From: Platycnemis pennipes
Lineage: Eukaryota; Arthropoda; Insecta; Odonata; Platycnemididae
Reading direction: 5' to 3'
Length of the DNA stretch: 64,000 bases
Assembly (NCBI GenBank): GCA_933228895.1
Contig: OW121852.1
Location: 62,228,872-62,292,871, forward strand
This document shows positions 47,071-58,500 of this stretch, one piece after another. Below the pieces are notes generated by a model. The model ran no database searches, had not been told where the DNA came from, and saw only the letters and a program-made list of their open reading frames with translations. A program made the position numbers and the translations under genes. Each line of letters starts with the position of its first letter. Position 1 is the stretch's first letter.

Positions 47071-49289
47071 TTAGCTTCATTCCATAAAGTAATTATACTA
47101 AGGTAGAGTCAAATACTTATCACTTCAGGATAAACACGTCTCCTCCTTAGCAATTCTCTCACTAGTTTCTTGAATCGTTAAAATCAACAATAAGTTTTAT
47201 GAACTCGTCACCAAATTTAGAAGTGGCGTTACCGTGTCACTATCACTGAAACTTGTTTATCGCATAATTACAAACTCTATAATAGAGATCGGTAATTTGG
47301 TAACTCGAACGTTGAAGTATCGTTATTCACGATGGAGAAAGTTCGTGGACGACACCACAACGCACGATGGTGAGAAGGATGCGAAAAAGATGAATACGGA
47401 TGAAAAGATAAGTTCGGATAAGATTCTGTTATGACTAAAGTTTGGGAAAATATGTTAATGAGCTCGTATTGGTGAAAAGTCAAGCCGGATGGGGTACGCG
47501 TTAGGGAGAAATAAGTGCTGAAAGTTGTCCTCCGAGGGCAAGCTCTTGAGAAAAGACTCCAGAGGGAGAGGATGTAGTTCAGTTGATCTTCTGGCTTGGA
47601 AGTTGGGATGAACGTGACCTGAATGGAAGAGGAAGGAAGGTACAAATTAATTCGTTCACGCTCGCTACAATTTCTCCTTATTATCTAAAGGGAATGTTAA
47701 CTACTCTCCACCGATTACAAAATCCTAGGTTTTCCATTTATTACGCAAAACTATGTTTTTACACTTTATTCTCTCCTCCCTTCCTATAACGCTTCGTACT
47801 ATTGTCTGAACCTTCAACTGTCGTAATTGAGTAACAATGCCAAAGTACCCACTCCTTTATTTAATTATAAAACTGACATTCTTTATGATTAACTTTTGCA
47901 TTTCTCGGTACCATATCATTTATTAAATAATGGTTATGAGGACCACCATTATACCTGAATGATAATGAGGATTCTCACAAAGTCTTAAGTTGTGTGTGTA
48001 GCTTAATGAAAATAAACGATGCGTATATAATTTTGTTTATGCGAGCAGAGATTTGATGAAGGTGTTAAGTGCATGGATATGTTGGAATAGGCGTAATGTA
48101 TGACAATGGTTATTTATTTTGCATGAAAAATTTGTGAAATTTTAAATATTTAGCCGTGGCAGTGTTGAGACTCAGTGCATTGCGTGCGTGGGCCATTGTA
48201 AAAAATATTGACGGTGAATGTGTTTAACATATTGACAATGGGTGTGTGAAAACTATTGTTATATGAACACCTCTTAATGATATATGGACTCTAGAGGACT
48301 CGCAAGGTTTTTCTTCGGTTATTAATGTTATGTTATTGTTTTAGAAAATTATTTGAATTTATAATTTATTATATCTTTCTCCAAAGGTAGTGGACCGTTG
48401 GAGCCCTCCCTTCCCGGTGGATAGTGCATAGTAACTGTTCGCCGGAGACTCCTCCCCCACTTCTGCGTTACTTCATACATATGCACGGCCCCATAGTGTA
48501 TATAAACATAAACGGAGGTTTTAAATACGTCAATTTGAAGATAAATATTTCAGGGAATGAGCCGTTCGGGAAATGCAAAGCGAGGCAGAGTAGGGATAAT
48601 ACATCAAAAGCAACCCTAACGCGTGGGAAACTAAAACAAAATAATCTGGTGGCGAGACCCTAAAGTCAAAGAGATTGACTCAGGAGGAAAAGATTCGTCC
48701 GGCAACGTCAAGGCGGTATTGGGTTCGTTTCGTGTCATAATTGCCGCTTGCATGTCTTTGGAGAACGTTCAAAGGGGCGCTCCTCGGATTTTTGGAGTAG
48801 GCTGCCTGCAAACGAGTTCGATAAGTGAGCGCTTTTTCTCCTTCACTTTTTTCGTTTTAAGGGTGCCGCCGCTTTTGTCCGGGGCCTGTGGGTGGCGTGA
48901 GTGGGGAGGAACGTTGGCCGAGGGTGAGCACTTCTTCCCCTTGGGCCAAGTTACATTTCCATTTTATTCCGTTTTTATTCGTTCGCGGAACGGTGCTCGT
49001 GGAAGTCGTGCGCCTGCGTATTATTCAGCGGGAACGGGAGTTCAGACTTTTATTTCTCCCTTTCCTTTCCTTTCGTGAAGTGGACGAGGGCAAGCGCCAT
49101 AACTTCGGAAAATTGTCTTGTTCCCCTCAGTGTGGTTCCACAATTGGTTTGTTGACTGTTAGATTTTAGTTGAAGTAACATCTGGTGCATTCCCTATAGA
49201 TTTAAGTTGGCTTGATTTTACTCTGTGGTACCATTTCACAGGACTTCACTCTTCCTCATTATTATTATTTGGCTTGTCTATACCTTATT
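47071..49289. other. Noncoding stretch, nothing recognised
   Basis: Includes a GC-richer patch (48770-49080) with overlapping plus-strand frames lacking family features. Confidence 0.45.
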
Positions 49290-49598
49290 TGAAGAATGAT
49301 GAAGTTAAAACGGATCGGCCAAGTGACTAACGGAAAATATATAAAAAGAGTAAGACAAAATAAAATTCTTAGAAAACCTTAAAAAGAGAAGGTACAGCTT
49401 AATATCTTAATGATGTCGAGGGAAAAGTGAGCGGGAAGATTGGAAAAGGCAGGTCTCGTATGAGATATATGAAACAGGTTATGAAGGATGTAAAAAAGGA
49501 GAATTACATCGCAATGAAAAGGTTGGCCGATAGAAGAATGGAGTGGAAAGCTGCATCAAACCAATCCTCGGATTGTTGACCAATGATGATGATGAATA
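49290..49598 (+). pseudogene. RTE-like LINE ORF2 C-terminus plus 3' end, copy 1
   Basis: Plus-strand translation in one frame gives MKQVMKDVKKENYIAMKRLA, then DRRMEWKAASNQSS, the usual C-terminal wording of RTE-type endonuclease-reverse transcriptases (a basic RGRPR-like lead, then a D-R-x-x-W). It ends at stops in the (ATG)n tract GATGATGATGA. Upstream of about 49400 the frame is broken. This copy shows that the CATCATCATC noncoding repeat is a LINE 3' end. Confidence 0.65.
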
Positions 49599-49812
49599 AT
49601 TTGGCACATAATGGTCTGATGAAGACAAACGTCGGGGGGAAAGTGGATGGGAATAAGAGTAAAGTAAGATCTAGCATGAAATATACAGTGTAAATTTTTA
49701 AGAATGTAACAGAGAAGAATTCTGTAAATGTGAAGACTTTAGTTGATGAGAGAATCAAGTGGGAAACTTCGTCAAAACAATATTAGGATTGTTGACTGAT
49801 GATGATGAATCT
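49599..49812 (+). pseudogene. RTE-like LINE ORF2 C-terminus plus 3' end, copy 2
   Basis: Begins immediately after copy 1 with NGLMKTNVGGKVDGNKSKVR, continues NVTEKNSVNVKTLVDERIKW and ends GATGATGATGA. Same family and orientation as copy 1, with different substitutions, so it is not a recent simple duplication. Confidence 0.6.
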
Positions 49813-50039
49813 ATGGTTGGCCCAACCAGAAATTCCTGTTCTTTCAAACGCTTAAATGCTTATAAATGTCAATCGCACTCTCTAATGTATTTCTAGTCAT
49901 AATTTTAACACAATAATAATTTTAACAAAAAAACATCCATAGCCCTGGAGGACCAGAATCCTGAAGGCGAGGGGTGGGCTTGGGATCCCATCCTGTCGTA
50001 TGGGAACATGATAAAATATTTCTTGTCCATCTAAAAATA

Positions 50040-50403
50040 GACTTAGGACTTTAGAGATGTGGCTGTGGGGAAGGATAGATAAAGTAAAGTGCGTCGAAAG
50101 GAGGACGAACGATTAAGTGCTAGAGTTGGCAGGATATGAAAGAATTTTGATTGATGAAATTAGGAGACGGCCGCAGATGTGGATGGATAAGGTGATAAAG
50201 GGCGAGGGTGTTTTGAAGGACGTGATTGAGGAAGAATGTTGGTTGGTAGAGGGAGGAGAAAAACGGGTAGTTTGCGTAGAATAATGGGAGTTAGGAGGAA
50301 TGGGGGGCTAAAGATGGTCGTCATGTGAAATGTAGGCGTCGTGGGAGGAATTAAATGTCCTTTTACACCTACCTTCTCCGGTAGAAAACTAATAATAATA
50401 ATC
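50040..50403 (+). pseudogene. Second LINE-family C-terminus (WIEQIM type), copy 2
   Basis: Frame reads RPQMWMDKVIKGEGVLKDVI, EEECWLVEGGEKRVVCVE, stop; 3' end ACCTACCTTCTCCGGTAGAA and AATAATAATAATC. The terminal (AAT)n is the presumed tail. Confidence 0.55.
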
Positions 50404-52304
50404 TAAACTTCAGCGGTATAACTCTGGTAATAACGATTGTGGTTGGAGTGAATCTTCTGCATTGAGTCAAATTGTCTTTGTATGCTCCAGCTCCATTGAA
50501 AACGGCACAGATGGTGGGCGAGGGTGTAGTTAATTGTGCGCTTGCCAGCATGCTCTGACCATTCGGCAATATGGATTCGGCCGAACCAAGTAGAACAGTA
50601 GCGTGAGGGTCTCTTGGTCTTCCCGCGTAAGTACTCATCGACCCCCTTCCCTTGTTTAATTAGGTCACAATCCCCACGGCAGAAGTACAGGGGGTTCCCA
50701 TTGTGGTTTTCCATGGATCACGATCCGACCAGCCGTGAGGATAGTGTTTCGTGCGGAGATGAGTTGCGATTTCATGCATCGCTTTTTGCTTCCCCCCTTC
50801 AGCGATGTAGAAATGCACACGCCATTCATATTAAAGGAACTGTTTCAGTACTTAACTTCCATTCTCTTCAGTCCCTACAATGTTATTGGTTTAATTAATT
50901 TCGACCTTCCATGCCATGGACTGAGACGTGAACACCTGGGTGCTTATTAAATTAATAAAATCACGGAAGTTATGTGGAACAGGTCGAAATTACGACTTAC
51001 TAACTTAGGATTGTTATCAAAGTTGTATCATAATTTTTCTTCGCGCTGGGATAACAGATATAGACATAATACCAAAAAACCACCGCAAGGGTGTGTGGCA
51101 GTTTTTTTTTTAAGGAGAATCTTAATGAGATGCATAAAATTAACTTTGATGACTGAAAATTCACGCGAATATGATGAAATCTATTTTTATAACAACTAAT
51201 TCTTAACAATTTGTATTGATTATAATTCGAATGATTATTTGATAACCCTCACTGTCACTCCTCACCAATTATAATTAATGTAAGGACGCCCTCGTGAAAG
51301 CAAAACTTTCCAATACATAGAGTGATGGAGCTTCACATGCTATCTTCACACTACTACCCACACTTGCCCCATTGTGCTGAGTAAATCGCTTTGCAAAATT
51401 CACCATGAGCATTTCAATGTGTGCCTCCTTTATAGAGATTTCACGTTTCTCTCCTCTTTTAATTCTTCTATTTAGATCTCAAATATCCACAAAAAGGCAG
51501 CATGGTTGGTTTGGGCAGAGCCCACCAAGCATTAGGCTCCACGAAAATCAAACCGCTTTGGATTAGATGTATATGTTGCAAGACGTCTCCCAGGTTTTCA
51601 ACTACTGCCTACAGTCCATGGCTACCAAACATTCAAAAAAAGCACATGCAACTGCGTACAGACGTTTAATTTTCGTCAAACCAAATGCAGGTGTTGATAG
51701 GAAATACTCGTCATACTCTAGGTATACTCGTCGTTAAATCAGTGAGTGGAGATAAGTTCGGAATAACACTCTGAGAAATTCTAGTTCGTAGCATGTTTAT
51801 TTAAGTAGTACAGGATTTGATTTTTTTATTTCATGATTTAGCTCTATATTTATGTGCGATAATACTCTAGGCACGGAAACAATTTGGAGAATTATTAGTT
51901 CACACGTTTGCAAATTATACTTCACATTGACATCTGTAGTAATTTATTCTCAGAACATTCTTTTAAAATGTGGAGAGGGTAAATTAATTGCAACTCCTCC
52001 GTGTAATAAAAACTGTGTGCATTTTGAGCTCTCATGGTCAATAATTAATTATGATTTTTAATTAATGGTAGTATGGATCTGCATGACATTGTTTTCCGTT
52101 ACTAGCTTTAATCGGTATAAAGTTTTTAAACTTTGGACATCCCCAATATTGTGCGGTAACAAGTAGGCATAACTTATTTGTAACCTTTCTAGCATAATTT
52201 CTAGCCCTATAATTGCATTCCAAATTCTGGTTAACTGTTGGGCTTAGAGTTCTACCTCTCTGAGAGAGATCTCTGTATTAACTATTGGCATGAGAATAAA
52301 TGTG
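50404..52304. other. Noncoding stretch
   Basis: Only a short LINE tail remnant at 51068 is recognised. Confidence 0.45.
51068..51102 (+). repeat. Short LINE tail-family remnant
   Basis: ATAATACC...CCACCGCAAGGGTGTGTGGCA followed by a run of T. Only about 35 bases are recognisable. Confidence 0.5.
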
Positions 52305-52495
52305 TTTATTACTCTGTCCGTCTGATGGGACACTATACCGTTGTGACCTTGGCGCCTACAGTAAAAAGCAGGCTAACCCCGACGCCGGATTTCTCAAAAT
52401 CTTTCCTCCTTTCCCAAAAATATTCCCAGTTAGTCTCAAATATCCACCTGCCCTCAATGACACTAATTGTCTTAGTTATCTGTCGCTTTAGGTGA
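52305..52495 (+). mobile_element. SINE A body and 3' domain, head lost
   Basis: ACTCTGTCCGTCTGATGGGA, CCTTGGCGCCTACAG, CAGGCTAACCCCGACGCCGG, ATTTCTC, then the 3' domain CCACCTGCCCTCAATGACAC and TGTCTTAGTTATCTGTCG. Good view of the 3' half. Confidence 0.72.
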
Positions 52496-53737
52496 TTAAC
52501 TATATATTGCTTAAACTGCAGGCTATATCCAGAATCATAAATTTGTCGAAATGAATGCGACTCTTATGTGGTATGAGTAGTCCATATCTAATCTCACGGC
52601 AGGCTATTCGATAGAATGTGAACAGAAAGCCCTCGCTTCCTCCCAAGGGAGAATTTCTGGCAGCACGCCGTAAACGCGGAGTTCAGCGGGGATGAAAACA
52701 ATTTCGGGCCACTTAATGCGAACACTTGCCGGCGTGCATAATCCGAACTCTGAGAGTGACATTTGAGCTAGATTGCGCGCCGCGGTTCGGAATGGGAATA
52801 TAATCGCTACTGATATTATCTTCGACTTATTATTCATACCCTAGACCCTAGGATAAGAATGTAGATGGCCCCCTTTAAGATTTAATTTCCCACTGGCGTT
52901 CCGGCCGAACGATGAGGGGAGACTCTTATCTTTATGGTCTTAACGTTCTGGGACCCCGTTAATATAAATCCATTGTTCTCGTCTCCTCTGGAGTTAAGCC
53001 GTCATTAGAATTTCTCTTCCACTGCGGAGTGAGTGATTTCCTGCCGAATTCTTTATTGCTCATTTCGCTGAAATTGAGTGGCCCCCATAGAGGAAAGCGT
53101 CTCTGACACAACATCGCGTCACATGAGACGTCAAGGTTGTCACACGAGAAAATAGATCTATTCAAATTCAGAGAATTGTAAGGAAGGTTGTCTTCTATCA
53201 ATAGGTTCTACATTTAGTATAAAATTCGTGCCAAAAAATCGCTCTTTTATCATTTTAAGTTGACTGATGCCTCTTTTTTATTTTTGTGCATTTTTCAATG
53301 ACTGTATAATAAATGAATAATACAACATAATATAATAGCGAGTGAATAATATTTTTCATCGCACATGCAAAGCGTGAATGGTAAACAAAATATACGCTGA
53401 CTGAATTTCGATTGCTTCAAGGTTAACCTTTCGTTATTAGTAATCGTTATTATTGTATCGGGTATTCTAAGTGCTGACTTTTGATGCCAATCAGAATTAT
53501 TCAACGTGCTATTATTCCCTGAAGCAAGTTTCATTGCCTCTAATTTGATCTTTAGTGTTATACTTTTTACCGGTCGTTTCAATAATCCATTTTGCTTATT
53601 CTAATATGAGCCTACAGGTCTTTTTCCCATTTTAATTTGCATAATCAACTAATTCTGAGGTCATTCGGCGGTCACTTCACTCAAAGTACTCCCCATATAT
53701 TATTCCTGAAGATTCCTGAATTTTTTGGTGAAACCTC

Positions 53738-53800
53738 TGCCGCTTTCGGGACTCGAACCTCGTTATTTGGGTTAGGAAGCTACCAAACAAACCCGGATCC
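53738..53800 (-). repeat. tRNA-like SINE head, family unclear
   Basis: Minus strand GGTTTGTTTGGTAGCTTCCT, then ACGAGGTTCGAGTCCCGAAA. Good box B (GGTTCGAGTCC). Confidence 0.45.
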
Positions 53801-55629
53801 CTATTTATTGTTGAGAAATTTGTGCGTCTAATATATTCATCTCTGTTATCCTAGTGTCCTCTAGCTGCACAATTGTCACGCTTAAAATTCCTTGTTTAGT
53901 AGCGGTCCTGAGAATGTTTATTCGCGAGGGAGTGTTGTAGAGAGTGATTTGAGAGGTAAATTTAAATTTCTTTATCTTCTATTGAAATCCAGTTCCACCA
54001 GGGATTGCCTAACTCTGTAAAGTTTACATAAGACGGCGGGAAATAGAAGGGAGAAAGAATGCTGGCAGAATTATTCGTGTGAGAATAATGAGGTATTTAA
54101 TGTGGAAAATACGGGTGGCATAGGAAGGAATTTCTTCCATATTTGGGGAACAAGAAACAAGGACTATTAAGAAAATGATACTGGAGGATTACTTCAATAA
54201 AAATCTCGAGTCTCCTATTGTTTACCTCCATGTTGTTTTGTCGAGTAATGCATGCCATGGTAGCCAGGTTGGTAACGTACGGGTAACCTAAAGTTGGCTA
54301 GCTCGTTTCCCGCCCATTTGATAGATAGATGTGGAGTGTGTCCTAGGATGAAAATCTTAGACTATCCGGTGTACTGGTTGGAGAACCTTAAACTCATCTC
54401 TACATTTACATTGTAGTCCTATATCATTATTTTTGTTAAGGGAAACAGCGAAAGGAAAGAAATGAACATCAATTGTGAAAGAGGGTAGAAGTAATCTCAA
54501 TGGAGGCCAATTCTGACCGGTAGATGAGCACTAGTTACATTTTATGATACAAATTCCCATGTCCCTCATCTCATTTCAGTACCAGGTAGTCACTACGTCG
54601 ATTGGAAGACGAGTGCATTAGAGGGACGAAATGGAACTGTCCCAACTCGATCTATCCCCTTATCTATAATTCCTTACCCTAACCGGCGCTAGCGGTCTCA
54701 CTCATGGACGCAGAAACTGAAAGACCGTCAGTGAGAAAATACCCTTCCTATCGTTCCAGAGTCCGTCCCCATGGCTAATCCCCCTTTGCCCTTCACAATG
54801 CTGTGTACACGTCTCCTCAAACGTGGGATCATGAATTCCTAATGAGAGTATGTCTGAGTCCCTCTCGACGCGTCATCGGGGGAAAATGTCCTCTTATTGG
54901 ATTTTTGAACGTTCTCGGGAAAGGGGGCGAACAATTTGACCCTTGTGGGGCAAGTAATCCCCTGGGGACCAAATGCCCTATATCCTCGTGCCCGATTCTC
55001 TCGGCAGACTGCTTTTGGAAACTTTTTCCCCGTCTCGCTTTCGGCTCCAAACTTACGAGCGAATGAATCACTGATTTAGTGCTTCTCCTAAAGGGACTGG
55101 GGGCTCATATTTGGATATAACTGGTAACCTTAACGATATTCGATATTGGTCTCTTTTTCAGTTGTCTCTGCCCAAAATGCTGTTGGGGATACGTAACGTT
55201 ATCTTCTCTTCTGCCCCCTTTCTCCGCTGTTTCTTTACGCTTTATATTCCGTATTTTCCTATCATAAATTCTCTATTGTTCTGTCTTATCTCCCTCTAAA
55301 ATTCCCCTTTTTCGCTCTTTCGTGGCTGTCTTCTTTATCTCTCTTCTCTCTTCAAACATTAATATTTACGTACATATCTTTTCATCTTCCGTCTTCATTT
55401 CTATTCTTCATATGGATGTACCTACTTTGGAACCGCGTAGCATCATCCTTATGTATCAAACTCTCGACTAATATTCACTTCCTTAAGGAAACAATCATAA
55501 GTTATCTCCTGTTAGTACACGCTTCTTCTAACGCAATTCTCCTGCGAACGTCAGTCAATTAAATGATATGGACAAAGTAACTTAACTGTGTTATTTGCCA
55601 CTTCGGTGGATACAAGTCTCTCCTGTACT
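53801..55629. other. Noncoding stretch, nothing recognised
   Basis: Open frames at 54803-55066 (plus) and 54829-55071 (minus) mirror each other and look like composition effects. Confidence 0.45.
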
Positions 55630-55945
55630 CAAGGGTACTCAGGCTGCGAATGGCATCGTAAGGGACAGGATGAAGGTTAAGAGAGAACCCGTCGGCATTA
55701 GCTTTCTCTGAAGTAACAGCACCTAGGGGTACGCAGTTTCACGTCCTATTCTTCGGACGGAGCACTGAGCTTGAACTGCTCCCTCCACAATATCCAAGAG
55801 GAGATCCTATTGTTATTCCTACGGAGTCTCCTCCCGGAGCCCGTTTTATAAGGATGGGTTGCCATTACTCTTGCTATTCATCCTGCTAATGATTATTCCC
55901 TTCCATTCTCCGTACTCATGTCGGTGTCCGTCTACTTAAACGTTC
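55630..55945 (-). mobile_element. SINE A, near-complete
   Basis: Uninterrupted counterpart of the PLE-split copy. AGAGAGAACCCGTCGGCATT, CTGAAGTAACAGCACCTAGG, CGGACGGAGCACTGAGCTTG, then ATATCCAAGAGGAGATCC, CCCGGAGCCCG and AAGGATGGGTTGCCATTACT. Serves as the empty-site comparison for the PLE insertion. Confidence 0.72.
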
Positions 55946-56824
55946 AGTGCATCTACATCAAAATCTGCAGGTCAGTTTCAGGCAGTGGATGAACCATCAC
56001 CATGGATGAATTTTGCATGCAGAAAGAACTAAATTTAAACTTTCTACTTACTGTGGAAAACATAAGCACACATTCTAGTAACATAAACATACACCCTACA
56101 ACCATTAGTACATGCATAGTAATGTAATAAACATTGATTAATAAGGCATTTCTATAAATTTATTTATCAAATTATCTTTCATAAATTAGACATTATTTAA
56201 TGTTGTTAAAACATAAACACTTTAAAAATATCTGCAGACTAGCGTTGTATATCAAAATCTACGATAGGTATCTACAATTCTCATTACCCCATGCATCTTC
56301 GCTGTATTCATAGCATTGAGTAAGAATAGTACTATACTTAGTCTATGCTGTAATCTAGTACTTCACCTAATTTTGAGCGCAAAGTACGTATGGACCCATG
56401 TCATTCTTATCAGCATTAAATTTTTCTAGCGCTACCTATCTTTCAGATGATGTCAATTTTTTTGTTCCACATACTTCCTACCTCTAATCATTCCATCTTA
56501 ACTGTCTCCTCGCTTACCTGCCCATATATACCCGTGAGAGCGAATGGGTCTTAACCCTTGGAGTATAAGGGTGAAAACCCTTTTGCTCTAGCGGCATTTA
56601 CGTTTTTCCTTCCCAGCTCGTGGCTAAATATTGACAATGTGAACCATTTCTTTGTACAATTGTTTTTTTTCTAACCTAACATTTGACCGAGAAGCTTGAA
56701 ATTTTAAAAATGTTTTGTAAACTATTACAGCCTAATTTTTTTATTGCGTAAAATTAGTTTTTTTATGTTTTTAAAGCAATGATTCAAGTATAAACAGCGC
56801 TTAAAAAGGGTCTTCAGACTTCGG

Positions 56825-57018
56825 AGATACAGATAAGGATTATATCAGAAGAGAGTGTGAGTAGGGTTCAGAGAAACTCGGCGTTGGCACTAACCTACCT
56901 TAAAGTAATGGCACTTGGGGTTCCACGATTTTGCGTCTTATTCTATGGACGGTGTACTGACCTTGAACTTCTCTCTCCTCAGTATCCAAATTAGGATTCT
57001 AATGATATTCTTACTAGG
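56825..57018 (-). mobile_element. SINE A, left part (split by the PLE)
   Basis: Body of SINE A in minus orientation: GAGAAACTCGGCGTTGGCAC, a CTTGGGGTTCCACG block, GGACGGTGTACTGACCTTGA and CTCAGTATCCAA. The tRNA-like head lies beyond the PLE at 58385-58450. Confidence 0.75.
57007..57018. repeat. PLE target-site duplication, left copy
   Basis: ATTCTTACTAGG, matched by ATTCCTACTAGG at 58385-58396 with one mismatch. The SINE sequence resumes immediately beyond each copy. Confidence 0.7.
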
Positions 57019-57439
57019 TGTATATATTTGTTGTTCGGGCGCACCCCGCGTACTGTAACCAGGTGTGATACCTGACGTTTCGTGGCCGTTGCTGGTCACT
57101 TTATCAAAGGGAATGAGGTATCTGTCGAATTGGTGGAGTTTATATAAGGGTTTCATGGAGGGAAAAGTATGGGAAGGGAAGGAGTGGAAGGAGTAGTTAT
57201 AGCATTTTTTTAAGGTTCAAAGCAGGGTCCCACGTGTGGATGATTTATAGGCCACAGTCCCTATTGTAATTTTGCTGGAATTTTCTTGTTTCCAAAGCTT
57301 CGCGGATCAGCCGGGGCTTGAAGTGTTTCACTCATGTAGCCTCCTTGGTTTCACTTTCGCGATTCTTTGTTTGTTTGAGGTCAATCGCGTGTCTCGAGGC
57401 TGCATGTTCCGCTACTGCTGATTTTAAGGGTTGTCCCAG

Positions 57440-57560
57440 TCTAATAGCCCGCTAGTGTTCTTCTAAGCGGTTTTTAACGGAGCGTCCGGTTTCGCCGATA
57501 TATTTCTTCTCGCAAATTTGGCATGGTATCTCTCTCATACACTCCTTCCACTTGAAATAG
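57440..57560 (-). pseudogene. PLE GIY-YIG endonuclease fragment
   Basis: In two frames the minus strand reads GVYE (57534-57545) and then IPCQICEKKYIGETGRSV, matching the GIY...YIG-x-T-x-R-S-x-x-x-R core of PLE nucleases with its CxxC-type knuckle. A two-base GA insertion in a GAGAGA run separates the two halves, and TAG at 57452-57454 cuts the frame after RLEEH. Family-like sequence (HFKPRLIREALE) continues to about 57300. The nuclease normally nicks target DNA; this copy cannot. Confidence 0.82.
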
Positions 57561-58103
57561 TGTTTCGTCCTTCATACTCCTCAGGCAGTTTCTAATTTTT
57601 AAATGTGGCTTGAACACAGCTTTGATTTCATGTTTGCAGAGGATTTTTCCTATTCTATCCGTTACTCCCCGGACATAAGGAAGGAAGGCTCTCTTGGGTG
57701 CAAGGTTGTCTGCGTCCGGAGTCCCAATTTCTTCTCTTGGGCCGTCCTTATCCTTGGTCATGATTGTGTAAAATGCTTTGGAGATGGCTCTCTTGTCATA
57801 TCCGTTCTTCTGTATAATGGCTTCTACTTTCTGTCTTTCGGCCGGGAGGTTGGTCTCGTCACTAACTCTGCAGGAATGCTGAATTACCCAGCTGAGTACC
57901 CCATTTAGCTGTGCGGGATGATGGTGTGAATTTTCCTTGAGGTACCATTGGTAGAAGAGGGTTTCCTATACACCGCCTGTCCCAGAGTTCCATCATTTCT
58001 CCTTTGCACCAATGCGTCCAAAAATGGAATTTTACCATCTTTTTCTACTTCCATTGTGAAAACAATATTGTCGTTTATACTATTTAAGTGATAACAAAAT
58101 TCA

Positions 58104-58343
58104 TCAAGCTTCTTTCGGCCATGCGTTCACATAATAAAAGTGTCTTCGATGTATCTCAAACCAAATCTTAGGCTTAGTAACCGCGTTTTGAAGTTCTCTC
58201 ATCTCGAAGTTTGCAATGTAAATATTCGCTACCGTTGGTGAGATAGGCGATCCCATAGCTACTCCGGACATCTGCTCGTAAAAGTTGTGCCTCCACCGGA
58301 AAAAGGTGCTGGTCAAACACATCTCTGTCAATATTTGTACCAA
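58104..58343 (-). pseudogene. PLE reverse transcriptase fragment
   Basis: Seventy-nine codons open on the minus strand. CLTSTFFRWRHNFYEQ is followed by GVAMGSPISPTVAN (residues 27-40), the signature of PLE reverse transcriptases, and by KPKIWF (58-62). A single extra G near 58157 (minus-strand reading) then breaks the frame; in the neighbouring frame the catalytic motif continues as RYIEDTF where the family has YVDD, so the first catalytic aspartate is replaced by glutamate. More RT wording follows (KIPFLDALVQR, VYRKPSSTNGT) to about 57930, interrupted by stops. Confidence 0.85.
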
Positions 58344-58384
58344 ATTCTTCTTCGATTATGCAGATCGACTCGTCACAGCCAAGA

Positions 58385-58396
58385 ATTCCTACTAGG
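58385..58396. repeat. PLE target-site duplication, right copy
   Basis: ATTCCTACTAGG; pair of 57007-57018. Confidence 0.7.
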
Positions 58397-58500
58397 GTTC
58401 GATCCTGGTACGTAAGGATGTGTTGCCATTACTATTACTACCCACCCTGCCGTTGATCACTCCCTTTCACTTGCTAAACTCGATGTCCGTCTACTTCAAT
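58385..58500 (-). mobile_element. SINE A head and flank, right part (split by the PLE)
   Basis: Contains AGGGTTCGATCCTGG, a near-palindromic box-B-like motif, then AAGGATGTGTTGCCATTACT, CTACCCACCCTGCC and GATGTCCGTCTACTTCAATG. The same series follows the intact SINE copy at 55.83-55.94 kb. Confidence 0.7.

Larger units (their letters stand above)
57019..58384 (-). mobile_element. 5'-truncated Penelope-like element (PLE)
   Basis: Reads right to left: part of a reverse transcriptase, a long linker, a GIY-YIG endonuclease remnant, and a 3' untranslated stretch containing GGCCACGAAACGTCAGGTAT. Penelope-like elements join an RT related to telomerase with a GIY-YIG nuclease; both are visible here. 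The element begins in the middle of the RT (near LTEMCLTSTFF), so it is 5'-truncated. It is flanked by ATTCTTACTAGG (57007-57018) and ATTCCTACTAGG (58385-58396), a likely 12-bp target duplication with one mismatch. On both sides the flanking DNA continues as one SINE A copy, so the PLE inserted into that SINE. Frameshifts and stops make it non-functional. Confidence 0.85.

Noticed and set aside
54803..55071. Paired plus/minus open frames of 80-87 codons
   Set aside because: Each is the mirror of the other in a GC-richer patch; no start context or family wording.
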